Source: Bacteroidota bacterium
Lineage (GTDB): Bacteria > Bacteroidota > Bacteroidia > Bacteroidales > Paludibacteraceae
Length of the DNA stretch: 10,123 nt
Assembly: GCA_021804525.1 (NCBI GenBank)
Contig: JAJZHJ010000021.1
Coordinates: forward strand, 1 to 10,123
Direction of reading: 5' to 3'
The translations under genes and the position numbers were made by a program. Shown here one piece after another: positions 1 through 9,815 of this stretch (its first letter is position 1; each line of letters begins with the position of its first letter). The notes under the pieces are model-generated. The model was not told where the DNA came from. It did not search any database and was given only the letters and a program-made list of their open reading frames with translations.

Positions 1-417
1 ATTATGTTTAACGAAATTGCTCCGGCAGTCAATCAGGTGGAAACACATCCCTTCAACCAGCAAATTGACAACCAAAGATTTTTAGTTGAAAATAATGTGC
101 AGATTGAATCGTGGGGACCGTTTGCCGAAGGGAAAAACAACTTATTCCAAAATGAGTTGCTTGGTTCTATTGCTTCAAAGTACAATAAATCCATAGCACA
201 AGTCGTACTTCGTTGGCTTACACAACGTGGCGTAGTGGTTATCCCAAAATCAGTGCGAAAAGAACGTATTATTGAAAATTTCAACATCTTCGACTTTGAA
301 CTGAATGCTGAAGATATGGATGCAATTGTATCACTGGATACCAAAACCAGCTTGTTCTTTGATCATCGCGATCCGGAAATCATCAAATGGATGGGAAGCA
401 GAAAGCTCGATATTTAA
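1..417 (+). CDS. Aldo/keto reductase, AKR5-like, C-terminal part (5' end outside window)
   Basis: C-terminal half of an NADPH-dependent aldo/keto reductase, a cytosolic (alpha/beta)8-barrel enzyme that reduces aldehydes and ketones to alcohols. The reading frame is open from base 1. The first ATG (4-6) lies inside the conserved run leading to PAVNQVETHPFNQQ, so it is internal and not the start; about half of the usual 270-290 residues are present. Visible landmarks are VNQVETHPF (barrel strand after the catalytic His), SWGPFAEG, and the cofactor-phosphate segment IPKSVRKERIIENFNIFDFEL, whose Ser/Arg/Glu-Asn pattern is typical of the 2,5-diketo-gluconate reductase-like branch (AKR5). The catalytic Asp, Tyr, Lys and His precede the window and cannot be checked. 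The gene ends in TAA, 18 nt before the flavodoxin gene on the same strand, so the two are likely co-transcribed. The family is clear; the substrate is unknown. Confidence 0.93.
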   Translation: MMFNEIAPAVNQVETHPFNQQIDNQRFLVENNVQIESWGPFAEGKNNLFQNELLGSIASKYNKSIAQVVLRWLTQRGVVVIPKSVRKERIIENFNIFDFELNAEDMDAIVSLDTKTSLFFDHRDPEIIKWMGSRKLDI

Positions 418-435
418 TATTAGCATAAAAATTTA

Positions 436-1949
<1,514 letters not shown>

Positions 1950-1970
1950 ATTAATCTTCAAATAGCTATT

Positions 1971-2010
1971 AATCACGGTTTCGAATATTCGAAACCGTGA
2001 TTTTTATTTA
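1971..2010 (+). terminator. Intrinsic terminator after the redox gene run
   Basis: A perfect 32-nt palindrome (1971-2002) has two 16-nt arms, AATCACGGTTTCGAAT and ATTCGAAACCGTGATT. It is followed on the + strand by a T-rich tract (TTTATTTATT). It lies about 20 nt beyond the aldo/keto reductase stop, the right place to end the + strand transcript. Read from the - strand the hairpin is preceded by A-rich sequence but followed by AATAGCTATTTG, a poor U-tract. It is therefore mainly a + strand terminator and at best a weak one for read-through from sprA. Confidence 0.88.
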
Positions 2011-2051
2011 TTCGCAAGCTTCGGCCAATTCACAGCCCAGAAATGAAAGGA

Positions 2052-2087
2052 CTCACTCCCTAATGTGACGACCCCTCACTCCCTAAT
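2052..2087. repeat. 13-nt direct repeat, period 23 nt
   Basis: CTCACTCCCTAAT occurs at 2052-2064 and again at 2075-2087, separated by 10 nt (GTGACGACCC). The two copies are identical and C-rich on the + strand, standing out against A/T-rich flanks. Such tandem repeats a little over 20 nt apart can be remnants of insertion-sequence ends (IS21-type ends carry several copies) or protein-binding sites. No transposase fragment is recognisable nearby, so the origin is open. Confidence 0.7.
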
Positions 2088-2339
2088 ATAGATTAAGTCA
2101 ATAACCTAAATGTGATTCAATCGAATAAGCAAGTGTCGTTGAGGTGTGATCTTTAGCACCGTTTTCAATAACAACTAAGCGCTGAATTTTAAGTCGATAA
2201 ACTATTACTCACCTCCAAATACTTGTCGAAAATGGGTAAGGATAACACTGGCATGTCGGCCACCGAAAGGTAAAATAAGGTCGCGTTTTATGGATTACTT
2301 ATTTCTTGTTTTCCAAAAATGCATTAAAAAAAATGGAGT

Positions 2340-5300
2340 TTACCGTGATAACATGAATCGAAAAGAAACGCCAAAATCAGAATTTGCCATTGAGTATGAA
2401 TTAGAAATCAGTGGATTACTCATGGTACGATCATAAAATGCACGTACATTCAAACTTGAGCTTAGCACATAGTCGGCAGAAATTTTGATTGAAGTGAGAA
2501 GTCCTCCGTCAATAGGCTGTGTATTGTCAGTATCAATTGTTCTGAGCAAACTTTTTGTGTTTTGAATAGATAAATCACATCTCAAGTTCAAATCGTTTTG
2601 AACCTTTGACTGTCTCTTTTTCATGTTAAGGATGACATTAAAGTTTTTGAGCATATAGCCCATGCCTATAACCCATGCTTTGGTGGATGCTTCCATGATT
2701 TGATCGCTGGTCATATTAAGAGCCAAATTTCGTTGTGTTCTGTATTCTAAATGCGCAGTCATGCTATTCTTCAATGTGGCATCAAAACCAATGAGTGGAG
2801 AAAAATTTTCGGTTAACATCACAGTTGAAATATTATAAGGTGACGATGGAACCGGATTTCCACTCACAACGTCTTGAATAAATCCTAATCCGTTTGCATT
2901 TTGTGCCCAATTTGAATAGGATGAATACGAACCAATGGTATATTGACACGTGTAGGTATGATTAATGGTCAACGAACGCAGGTATTTTGCTATAAAAGGC
3001 AGATTGGAAAGTCCATCATACGACAGTTGCCAGTTGGGTAATGATTGAAGCAGACTTGGGAATAGTCCTAATTTACTGCTATTTACTGAATGTCCGCTGT
3101 AGGCAGCTAAAAAGGCAGGAATCAACACGTCAGGTGAATTGGGATTTATTCCTCCATTGTTCGAATCGTACGTTTTGCCTGCTAAAGCAGATCCCTGCAT
3201 AAATCCCGTTGTGGGATACTGCTGTCCTGCATAGCGACTGGCAAGCATCGCTGCAACCGTTGCTCGATTCTGCTTGAATTGTTCGTAAGCTTTCGATGCA
3301 TATCCATTTGACACGTTACCAGAGCTTTGAAATGCAGTTTTAATAGCAATGTAACTCATTTGTAATGTGCCGTTAAAGGTAGTGGGCATTCCTTTAAACA
3401 TATATTGCGTCTGCGATTGTCCGGCTGATGACCATTGCTGACCTAAATTAATTTTCAATCCCGGGAGTGGTTCGAGGTTCAGTCGAGCATCAAAATCTTT
3501 GGTTGTGGAGAACGATGAAGGGTTGACTACTGTATCATTCGACAGCAGCCATCCTTTGTTATATGCTTTGTTGAGAAAATTCTTATCGAAAAAGCCAAAA
3601 GCAAAATCAAGGCCAGGCGCTGTTGATCCTAATACACTCGATTGTCCAAACCATTTGCTGGTGCCAACAAAGCCCGGAAGTGTCATGTTTTGGCTGTAAT
3701 GGTAGGTTACACTACCACGACGTGCCATCATCAGAATGCGTGATGCGTATTCGGCAATGTGTTGAAACAATGTCATGTCGTTTGGATCTAACGTAGTAAT
3801 AGTGATTGAAGCTGTTTTGGACTTGGCAAGCGGAGCAATTTCGAGTGTGTTTGCATCTAATCGTTTGTATGTAATAGCGATAGGTTTTCCAGTGCTATCT
3901 ATTGCCGATACCAATAATTTTTGACTGTTCAAATGGTGAATGATTTTAACTGGCTGATCATCCTTCAGTGCTATTTTTTGTTTGAAAGTGCGGCGTATAA
4001 ATGGCATTTTCATAGCATTAGTGGCAAATTTTTGATTGATGGCTCTTAAATAAGCTATTTTATTGTAGAGCATTTCAAAATTAAATTGTCCATTTGCCTG
4101 TGTTTGTGTGGTGCTGCTGATGACATTGCCAACATTCAGGTTTTGGCTTGTCGTGACACCAGTTTGCCAATTGTAATTGGAATTGTATTGAAGTTGCCCG
4201 TTGATGAAATCTAAGTATGGGAATTTATTGAACGGTAATGTGTACGAAACATTAAATAGCTGTTGATAGGCCAGAGGTCGTCCCAAATTCATCAAACTTT
4301 TTTGAATAGAATCTTTCCATACTTTAAACTCGTCGGGGAATAAGTTCTTATCTACAGGAACATAGGGTTCATCAATACTTGAATTGGTTGTAGAAGAAAA
4401 TGAAAGTGACAGCCCTTTAGTGATATCGTAGCGGAAATCCAATCGTTTGTTTAATAAAAAGGCATCGCTAAACGAAAGTAAATCGTATTTACTTTGCGTT
4501 ATGCCGGAATTGATTGCATCAAAATCGCGAAGTTGTGACTGCGCATAAGAGCGTGTAATATTTGCATTATAGGCGATGAGCGAAGGTGTGAAATTCAGAT
4601 TGAATTCAGCCAGCCACTTGAGAAATGGAGAACTTAGCTTCTTGTTTTTCTTAAATGGTTCCCATGGTTTCGGGGCAGTGCTAAATGTGTAATTAAAAGT
4701 GCCTTGATAATTTTTTGTAAAGTTGTAGATTGTAGTTGGATCTTTATCTGAGGTTTCGTTATACAAATAGGAGAAGGAGAAATTCGCTGGATCGTACAGT
4801 TTGGGTTCCTTGCTTCTAATATCTATTTTGGCATTGGTGATGTTGAAGCTTTTCGTAGTGTGCCATGTTTGCGACAATGCCTTGATGGAATCCTGCTGGG
4901 CAACTGTTGTAGCATTACGTAACGCATCAGACAACAAAATATCCTGATCTAACGGATTATATTTTGGTTGTGTTAATTCTTGAGACATAGACACGTATAG
5001 CGGAATACTGACATGTGCTTTTTCAGGGAAAAACTTGCCTAATTGTAGCATTGCGGCTGCATTGTATTGGTAATCATCGTTCATGCTGCGTTCCATCAGG
5101 CTTTGTTCAATGCCCCCAAACCCTGCCGTGACTACTTTCCCCGCCAAATTTATGGTGCCAAAGTCGGAAAGTCCAATGGCAAGATTAGCGACACCAGCCC
5201 AGCCGCCACTTTCGTTGAAATCAGTCAATCGAAACTCGTCAAACCAGATATTTCCCGATTTAACGGTGCGTCCATTGTTGCGAACGCCAATCATAATAGT

Positions 5301-8300
5301 CTCAACATCGCTTAAACTTGGATTTCCAACCACGGTGACTTTGTTCTTTGGAAAGTTCGGATCGTAATATGAATAGGGTTGAGTGTAGGAAGCTGTCCCG
5401 TTTTTTCCTAATTCGCTATTCCGTTGTAATTTCAGATTGGTTAATACGGATAAAGCAATATCAAAGTTGTTTTCTTGTGGCCAAACCGTTGTTACATCTG
5501 TCGGATTATTTTGTTGATAATGTCCCGGAGGTGTTACTTTGAGCGGAATTTCGTATTCATAGTAATTGTTGGTCATATCAGAGCCAATGCGCACAAAAGC
5601 AGTCATGTCGTAATCCTGCAAATTGGTGGTATTCTCGGGTAATGCTTCGGCATGTGTAAACATTTGTATTCGCTTGTATTTACGCATATCGTAGCTTGTG
5701 TTTTTGTACACGGCACGAGCATCACCCGGTGCAAGGTTTGTAGCCGTCATGGCCAATGATTGTTCATTTTCCTGAACAATCTGAGGTTGACTTGGATCTA
5801 CCTGGCGAGTTACACCGGGAGGTAACACATAATTTACCGGAATTCGATTTCCATCTGATTCAATATTGACTGCTCCAACTGTTAATTGTCCGTTTGTAGA
5901 TGGCGGTTGTAGTAGGTTGTTCAAAGGTTGTGTGTAGTTTCTCCATTCGCCACGAACTAAATTTAGTGTTCCAAAACGTAAAAACGTAGAATCTTGAAAA
6001 TCAGTCATGAACATACGCATAAAGCGAATGGATGAGAAGTCAGTAATGTTGCCAATTCGTTTTTGGTAAGCTTGAATAGGAATCTGAAAATGGTACCATG
6101 TCACGTTGCTTTGTTTCCCATTTTTTAAATCAACTTTCGATACAATTTTATCGACTAAAAAGTCCTGACCTACCTGTAAATCAGAGCGTCGCAACGAAAC
6201 CTTGTATTGATAATAATTTTCGTATTGATTGAGCGTATTGTCATGGTTTATATCATACGTGTCTGGCAATGAGGTAGCAGCTGTACTAATGTTGGTGGTG
6301 GGATCGTTGGTTGAATTTCCTTTTGTTCCATTAAATTGTTTATACCGTTGCAAGATGTCAGCTTGAGTGTTGTCAAAATAGGGACTTCGATAACTGACAT
6401 AAGTATCACCAGCCGGATCATTAAATGGTGAGTATGGATCATTTTGCCATTGACGTATTGTGGCTGGCGAAAGAATGGTTTTTAGTTGATCGAGATATGT
6501 TTTGTAAGTTGGAAAATTGTATTCGGCTGCTTTTGATAATCCATCTAAGCCAACGTCCTGGTTTTTCAATGCGTCCTGACTATTATCGAACGCTAAAACA
6601 GTGGATTGGATGGTTGGCACTCGTCCCCAAACTGTTGTAATGGTGCCTGTGGTATCTCCATTTGCAGGTAATCCATTTTCAAAAAATTTATAACCAGCTT
6701 TTAGAACATCCTCCGAAATATCGCCTAAATCAAAATAAAGATCGCCACCTGGGTTTGCATTAAGTGAGTCGTTAACAAATGGATCCATCATCCAAAAATC
6801 GATGTATTCAATATTTGCAGCTGCAAAATCGGTAGTTGGAAGTGCTCGCATAATACCGCCCCAACGTGATTGCGGGTCACGTAAATTTCCATTGGCGTCA
6901 ATTCCGGCGCTGTAAGTCCCGGGAAGTGCATCAACGTTATAAGGCCCACGTTCAGTTGGAAAGTAGGAAAGATTCAGTACCGGCAGGTATGACGTGGTTC
7001 CGTATAAACTTTGTTTATTGGGGAAAATTTCTTGTTCAAGTACAGGGCGGGTTAAATTATTAGATTGCAGATTTTTGTTGTTACGAATATATGCAGGAGT
7101 TAAGGATGAATTTGTGCTAAAAACCGATTGATCAATTGTGAACCAGTTGAAAAGAGCTCTATTTTTTCCATAATCTACATTATTGGACAGTGCTGCTTCT
7201 CGAAAAAGCGGTGTGCTGGTGTCATCGTAAGGGGTGCTGGCCAAAGACCAATTGTACGGATAACTTAAATCGATATCAGTTTGTGTCGATTCAAAATCGT
7301 CAATGTACACTACGCCTTGCTTAGAAACTGAGCTGGAATGTCCGGGTATAAGTTGTGCAAATTCGGCATTGAAATTGATGGTGGAAGGTTTTGTGAGGTT
7401 CAACAACGGAATCTTGTCAGCTAAGTTTGTCAGCCATTGTGATTCTGTGCGATATGAAGTATTTAATCCCCAGATAGTATTGGATATAGGATCGCTTCCA
7501 TAGTTTACATTTTGAGTAAGCGGCATTTCAGAAAGGTTCATGATGGTTCCTCCCAAGGTGAAATCTTTGCTGAATGCGTATTCGAGGTGGGTGCCAAACA
7601 ATGTTTTTCGCTGCAAATTAAACATGGATTGGTTTTCAAGTTTCACGCTGATGTTGTTACCCGATGATAAAAGATCCTGGTTCAAAATAGTCACCGTTCC
7701 CATCGTGTAATCAACCACATAATCTTGGTTTTCAACCAATGTTTGTCCTCCAGCTGTCACTACGACAGAGCCACGAGGAATATTCATGGCATTGAGTTGT
7801 ATTTGTGAACCAGAAGTGCCTTTGTATTGTCCGGACAATATAAACTTGTTTTTTTGACTGTATTGCTGTGCTACAGTCAAAGTTGAGTCGTAAAGTTGTT
7901 GAAAAACATACTTTTGTGCAATGGTTGGGTTCCCAATTTTTGACGCCAAGTAGCTCCCAAATGGCTCATTTTCTGGAAAAATAATATATCCACCATTTGA
8001 CACAACAGTATAACCCTCTATGTAATCAAAAATTCCATCCGGATGAGGCTCGTTTTTTGCATCAAGACGATCTAAATTCATTACTTGGAGTAGACGTATG
8101 TTTTTGATATTTCCCTCATTAATATAATTGACAGCAGCACCCGTTGAATCATTTTGATATAAAATGTTTAATTGAAATTTATCAGCTTGAATCTGTTGTG
8201 AACCAACGTAATATATATTTTTCATCATCAATTTCCAAAGAGGAATGGAAGGAGATAGATTAGTGTTTTTTATCAGTTTAACAATCAATGCCTGCGGGGC

Positions 8301-9785
8301 TGCAATTGGATCGGTTGAAAATTCTCCAACTTGGTACGTTTTTCCTGCTTCTGTGTACTCGTAAGCGATGGCTAAAACGTCATCCGAATTTAATTTTGAC
8401 TTTAAGGTGATGTATCCTAAGCTATTATTGAGTGTATATTCTGAAGGATCAAGGCGGCGTGCACTTTCAACTTTTTCATAGTCGCGACTTCCTGAGATAC
8501 CGAATCCTCCAAATTGTGCGTCGAGAATGGACATAGAAGATTGAATGTTTCGAACTCCATTGAGTGAAGAAACCTCCTTGTAAAGTGAGTTTGTTGAGTT
8601 ATCAGGATTCGTTGTCATGGGGTTCAGCGCCCAATGTGAATTGGTTAAATTGGATGATTCGCCTAAGTCGGCAAAGGCTAATATATTGCGTGCCTGTGAA
8701 AAATCGCCTCGTTTATTAGTTACCCATACTTCAACCCGATTAATTGTGATGCCGGAAGTCACATAGGGAAGTTGATTCATCCATTGTTCAAAATGATTGC
8801 GAAAATAGCTGGATAAGAAAAAGTGACGATTAGCATCGTATTGATCTATAGCAAATTGAAACTTTGTAGTTTGTGCACCACCTTGTGTATTGACAGTTTG
8901 TGTTTGCGATTGTTGTTGCGAGGCAATAGCTACTACATTAAGTTTACCAAACTGCATCTCGGCTTTTATTCCAAACAGGGAAGAACTTCCGCTGATTAAT
9001 GCGCTGTTAAGAGGCATACTGACATTGCCAGCTTCAATTTTTCGAATAAACTCATCATTGTCTCCTTGATAATTCAATTTGACCATTTTTTGATCATAAT
9101 CAAAGGTTGATTCTGTGTTATAGTTGAGGTTAAAGTTCACTTTATTCCCAACTTTTCCATTGACATTGGCCTGTATTTTTTCAGTGAAATTGAATGCCGG
9201 TGGCGGATTTCGCATGCTGGAAGTATAAACAGGGTTGTCAACCGAATTTGTTCGAATACCAAACCCTACTTCGGCCGATCCTTGCATGTGGAGTTGAACG
9301 CCTCCTTTGCCAAAGAGTTTATCGGCAGGCCCCAAACTAAACTTAGTGTCGGTTTTTGCGAATTTCTGATCTTCGCTTTGTTTCACTGAATCATCCAATT
9401 GTCGCCAATAAGATTGCATCGATTGTTGCATCGAAAATCGCTGATATTGAGCACTATCCATGACAATGGGAGATATGATATTCATATTTCCAATCTTGGT
9501 GTACACATAATATTGAGCGCTGTTCGGATCGTAAACGACTGAAGTTTGTATGTTTTGTGGCGTTTTTAAATCAACGGGATATTTTTTTAGTAAATCGTTC
9601 GTGTCGTTTTTTACTAAATTATTTACAGGAAAATGTAGGGTGGTGTCTTGTGGTGTCTTATGTTGTACGATTGCTGTCCTAGGTGCTTGTGGAGATTGCA
9701 CAACATTTCGTGTTGTTACCGGTGGAAGGGCAAAAACAACAAAAATGCTAATGAAAGCTGCAAATAAAAGAATTTTTTTTACCAC
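2340..9785 (-). CDS. sprA: T9SS outer-membrane translocon SprA (Sov)
   Basis: A 2481-residue outer-membrane protein, the protein-conducting beta-barrel of the type IX secretion system that exports CTD-tagged proteins to the cell surface. The length fits the family (about 2400-2500 residues). A Sec signal peptide is visible: KK at 3-4, a hydrophobic core at 5-19, and likely cleavage after Ala19. Family landmarks in order are YPVDLKTPQNI (69-79), FGKGGVQLHMQGSAEVGFG (158-176), NYNTESTFDYDQK (about 221-233), EAGNVSMPL (about 251-259), YIDDFES (827-833), IEYIDFWMMDP (992-1002), FLRFGTLNLVRGEW (1268-1281) and IWFDEFRL (1513-1520). The C-terminal third is rich in alternating aromatic strands and ends in FGVSFRFMLSR, as expected for a barrel closing strand. 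Only two cysteines are seen (2280 and 2403). The start is GTG at 9785: an in-frame TAA lies just upstream, and any later start would lose the signal peptide. It sits 30 nt after ruvA on the same strand, probably in one transcript. No frameshift or interruption is seen. The symbol rests on family resemblance; sov is the Porphyromonas name. Confidence 0.96.
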   Translation of the reverse strand: MVKKILLFAAFISIFVVFALPPVTTRNVVQSPQAPRTAIVQHKTPQDTTLHFPVNNLVKNDTNDLLKKYPVDLKTPQNIQTSVVYDPNSAQYYVYTKIGNMNIISPIVMDSAQYQRFSMQQSMQSYWRQLDDSVKQSEDQKFAKTDTKFSLGPADKLFGKGGVQLHMQGSAEVGFGIRTNSVDNPVYTSSMRNPPPAFNFTEKIQANVNGKVGNKVNFNLNYNTESTFDYDQKMVKLNYQGDNDEFIRKIEAGNVSMPLNSALISGSSSLFGIKAEMQFGKLNVVAIASQQQSQTQTVNTQGGAQTTKFQFAIDQYDANRHFFLSSYFRNHFEQWMNQLPYVTSGITINRVEVWVTNKRGDFSQARNILAFADLGESSNLTNSHWALNPMTTNPDNSTNSLYKEVSSLNGVRNIQSSMSILDAQFGGFGISGSRDYEKVESARRLDPSEYTLNNSLGYITLKSKLNSDDVLAIAYEYTEAGKTYQVGEFSTDPIAAPQALIVKLIKNTNLSPSIPLWKLMMKNIYYVGSQQIQADKFQLNILYQNDSTGAAVNYINEGNIKNIRLLQVMNLDRLDAKNEPHPDGIFDYIEGYTVVSNGGYIIFPENEPFGSYLASKIGNPTIAQKYVFQQLYDSTLTVAQQYSQKNKFILSGQYKGTSGSQIQLNAMNIPRGSVVVTAGGQTLVENQDYVVDYTMGTVTILNQDLLSSGNNISVKLENQSMFNLQRKTLFGTHLEYAFSKDFTLGGTIMNLSEMPLTQNVNYGSDPISNTIWGLNTSYRTESQWLTNLADKIPLLNLTKPSTINFNAEFAQLIPGHSSSVSKQGVVYIDDFESTQTDIDLSYPYNWSLASTPYDDTSTPLFREAALSNNVDYGKNRALFNWFTIDQSVFSTNSSLTPAYIRNNKNLQSNNLTRPVLEQEIFPNKQSLYGTTSYLPVLNLSYFPTERGPYNVDALPGTYSAGIDANGNLRDPQSRWGGIMRALPTTDFAAANIEYIDFWMMDPFVNDSLNANPGGDLYFDLGDISEDVLKAGYKFFENGLPANGDTTGTITTVWGRVPTIQSTVLAFDNSQDALKNQDVGLDGLSKAAEYNFPTYKTYLDQLKTILSPATIRQWQNDPYSPFNDPAGDTYVSYRSPYFDNTQADILQRYKQFNGTKGNSTNDPTTNISTAATSLPDTYDINHDNTLNQYENYYQYKVSLRRSDLQVGQDFLVDKIVSKVDLKNGKQSNVTWYHFQIPIQAYQKRIGNITDFSSIRFMRMFMTDFQDSTFLRFGTLNLVRGEWRNYTQPLNNLLQPPSTNGQLTVGAVNIESDGNRIPVNYVLPPGVTRQVDPSQPQIVQENEQSLAMTATNLAPGDARAVYKNTSYDMRKYKRIQMFTHAEALPENTTNLQDYDMTAFVRIGSDMTNNYYEYEIPLKVTPPGHYQQNNPTDVTTVWPQENNFDIALSVLTNLKLQRNSELGKNGTASYTQPYSYYDPNFPKNKVTVVGNPSLSDVETIMIGVRNNGRTVKSGNIWFDEFRLTDFNESGGWAGVANLAIGLSDFGTINLAGKVVTAGFGGIEQSLMERSMNDDYQYNAAAMLQLGKFFPEKAHVSIPLYVSMSQELTQPKYNPLDQDILLSDALRNATTVAQQDSIKALSQTWHTTKSFNITNAKIDIRSKEPKLYDPANFSFSYLYNETSDKDPTTIYNFTKNYQGTFNYTFSTAPKPWEPFKKNKKLSSPFLKWLAEFNLNFTPSLIAYNANITRSYAQSQLRDFDAINSGITQSKYDLLSFSDAFLLNKRLDFRYDITKGLSLSFSSTTNSSIDEPYVPVDKNLFPDEFKVWKDSIQKSLMNLGRPLAYQQLFNVSYTLPFNKFPYLDFINGQLQYNSNYNWQTGVTTSQNLNVGNVISSTTQTQANGQFNFEMLYNKIAYLRAINQKFATNAMKMPFIRRTFKQKIALKDDQPVKIIHHLNSQKLLVSAIDSTGKPIAITYKRLDANTLEIAPLAKSKTASITITTLDPNDMTLFQHIAEYASRILMMARRGSVTYHYSQNMTLPGFVGTSKWFGQSSVLGSTAPGLDFAFGFFDKNFLNKAYNKGWLLSNDTVVNPSSFSTTKDFDARLNLEPLPGLKINLGQQWSSAGQSQTQYMFKGMPTTFNGTLQMSYIAIKTAFQSSGNVSNGYASKAYEQFKQNRATVAAMLASRYAGQQYPTTGFMQGSALAGKTYDSNNGGINPNSPDVLIPAFLAAYSGHSVNSSKLGLFPSLLQSLPNWQLSYDGLSNLPFIAKYLRSLTINHTYTCQYTIGSYSSYSNWAQNANGLGFIQDVVSGNPVPSSPYNISTVMLTENFSPLIGFDATLKNSMTAHLEYRTQRNLALNMTSDQIMEASTKAWVIGMGYMLKNFNVILNMKKRQSKVQNDLNLRCDLSIQNTKSLLRTIDTDNTQPIDGGLLTSIKISADYVLSSSLNVRAFYDRTMSNPLISNSYSMANSDFGVSFRFMLSR

Positions 9786-9815
9786 AAACGGATTATTTTA
9801 GACAGGCTTTAAGCC
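9786..9815 (-). other. ruvA-sprA junction and GTG start context
   Basis: A 30-nt spacer on the - strand between the ruvA TAA and the sprA GTG. It contains a weak five-base-pair hairpin around GGCTTAAAGCC, overlapping the ruvA stop side and lacking a T-tract, so it is not a convincing terminator. An A/T-rich run (TAAAATAATC) follows, and no AGGAGG-like site is seen before the GTG. The spacing argues for one transcript and translation without a classical Shine-Dalgarno sequence, as is common in Bacteroidota. A TAA in frame within this spacer rules out an upstream start for sprA. Confidence 0.6.

Larger units (their letters stand above)
1950..2339. other. Non-coding gap between convergent genes
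   Basis: A 390-nt stretch between the stop of the + strand reductase and the stop of sprA on the - strand. It holds the 10-nt palindrome AATAGCTATT at 1961-1970, the abutting terminator palindrome at 1971-2002, and a 13-nt direct repeat at 2052-2087. From 2088 to 2339 only very short open frames occur on either strand (for example 13 codons at 2232 and a stop-free but startless stretch of about 36 codons on the - strand). None resembles a protein I recognise. I see no tRNA-like cloverleaf and no Bacteroidota-type promoter (TTTG / TAnnTTTG). No hairpin with a T-tract is apparent for sprA in the - direction, so its 3' end is undefined from the sequence. Confidence 0.7.

Noticed and set aside
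33..344. 103-codon - strand frame opposite the partial aldo/keto reductase
   Set aside because: The + strand frame encodes a clear AKR5-like sequence. The antisense product has no recognisable motif.
2098..2210. Stop-free stretch of about 36 codons on the - strand in the gap (contains RLVVIENGAKDHTSTTLAY)
   Set aside because: It has no ATG, GTG or TTG at a sensible place and no recognised homology. Considered as a transposase remnant but nothing in it supports that.
1950..2339. Possible tRNA, riboswitch or CRISPR repeat in the gap
   Set aside because: No cloverleaf arms, no conserved aptamer core and only two short repeat copies are present.
2290..2436. 48-codon open frame on the + strand running from the gap into the 3' end of sprA (MDYLFLVFQK...)
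   Set aside because: About two thirds of it is antisense to the sprA C-terminus, it has no ribosome site and no recognisable family, and its length is within chance expectation.
5067..5542. Overlapping + strand open frames of 64-94 codons within the sprA region
   Set aside because: These are mirror frames of a 7.4-kb gene with clear protein conservation on the other strand. Their residues look like out-of-frame translation with no domains.
9550..9801. Open frame on the + strand opposite the sprA N-terminus, 83 codons with several cysteines
   Set aside because: It is antisense to the signal peptide and N-terminal segment of sprA, whose coding frame is certain. The cysteines arise from reversed Thr/Gln-rich codons, and there is no plausible leader.
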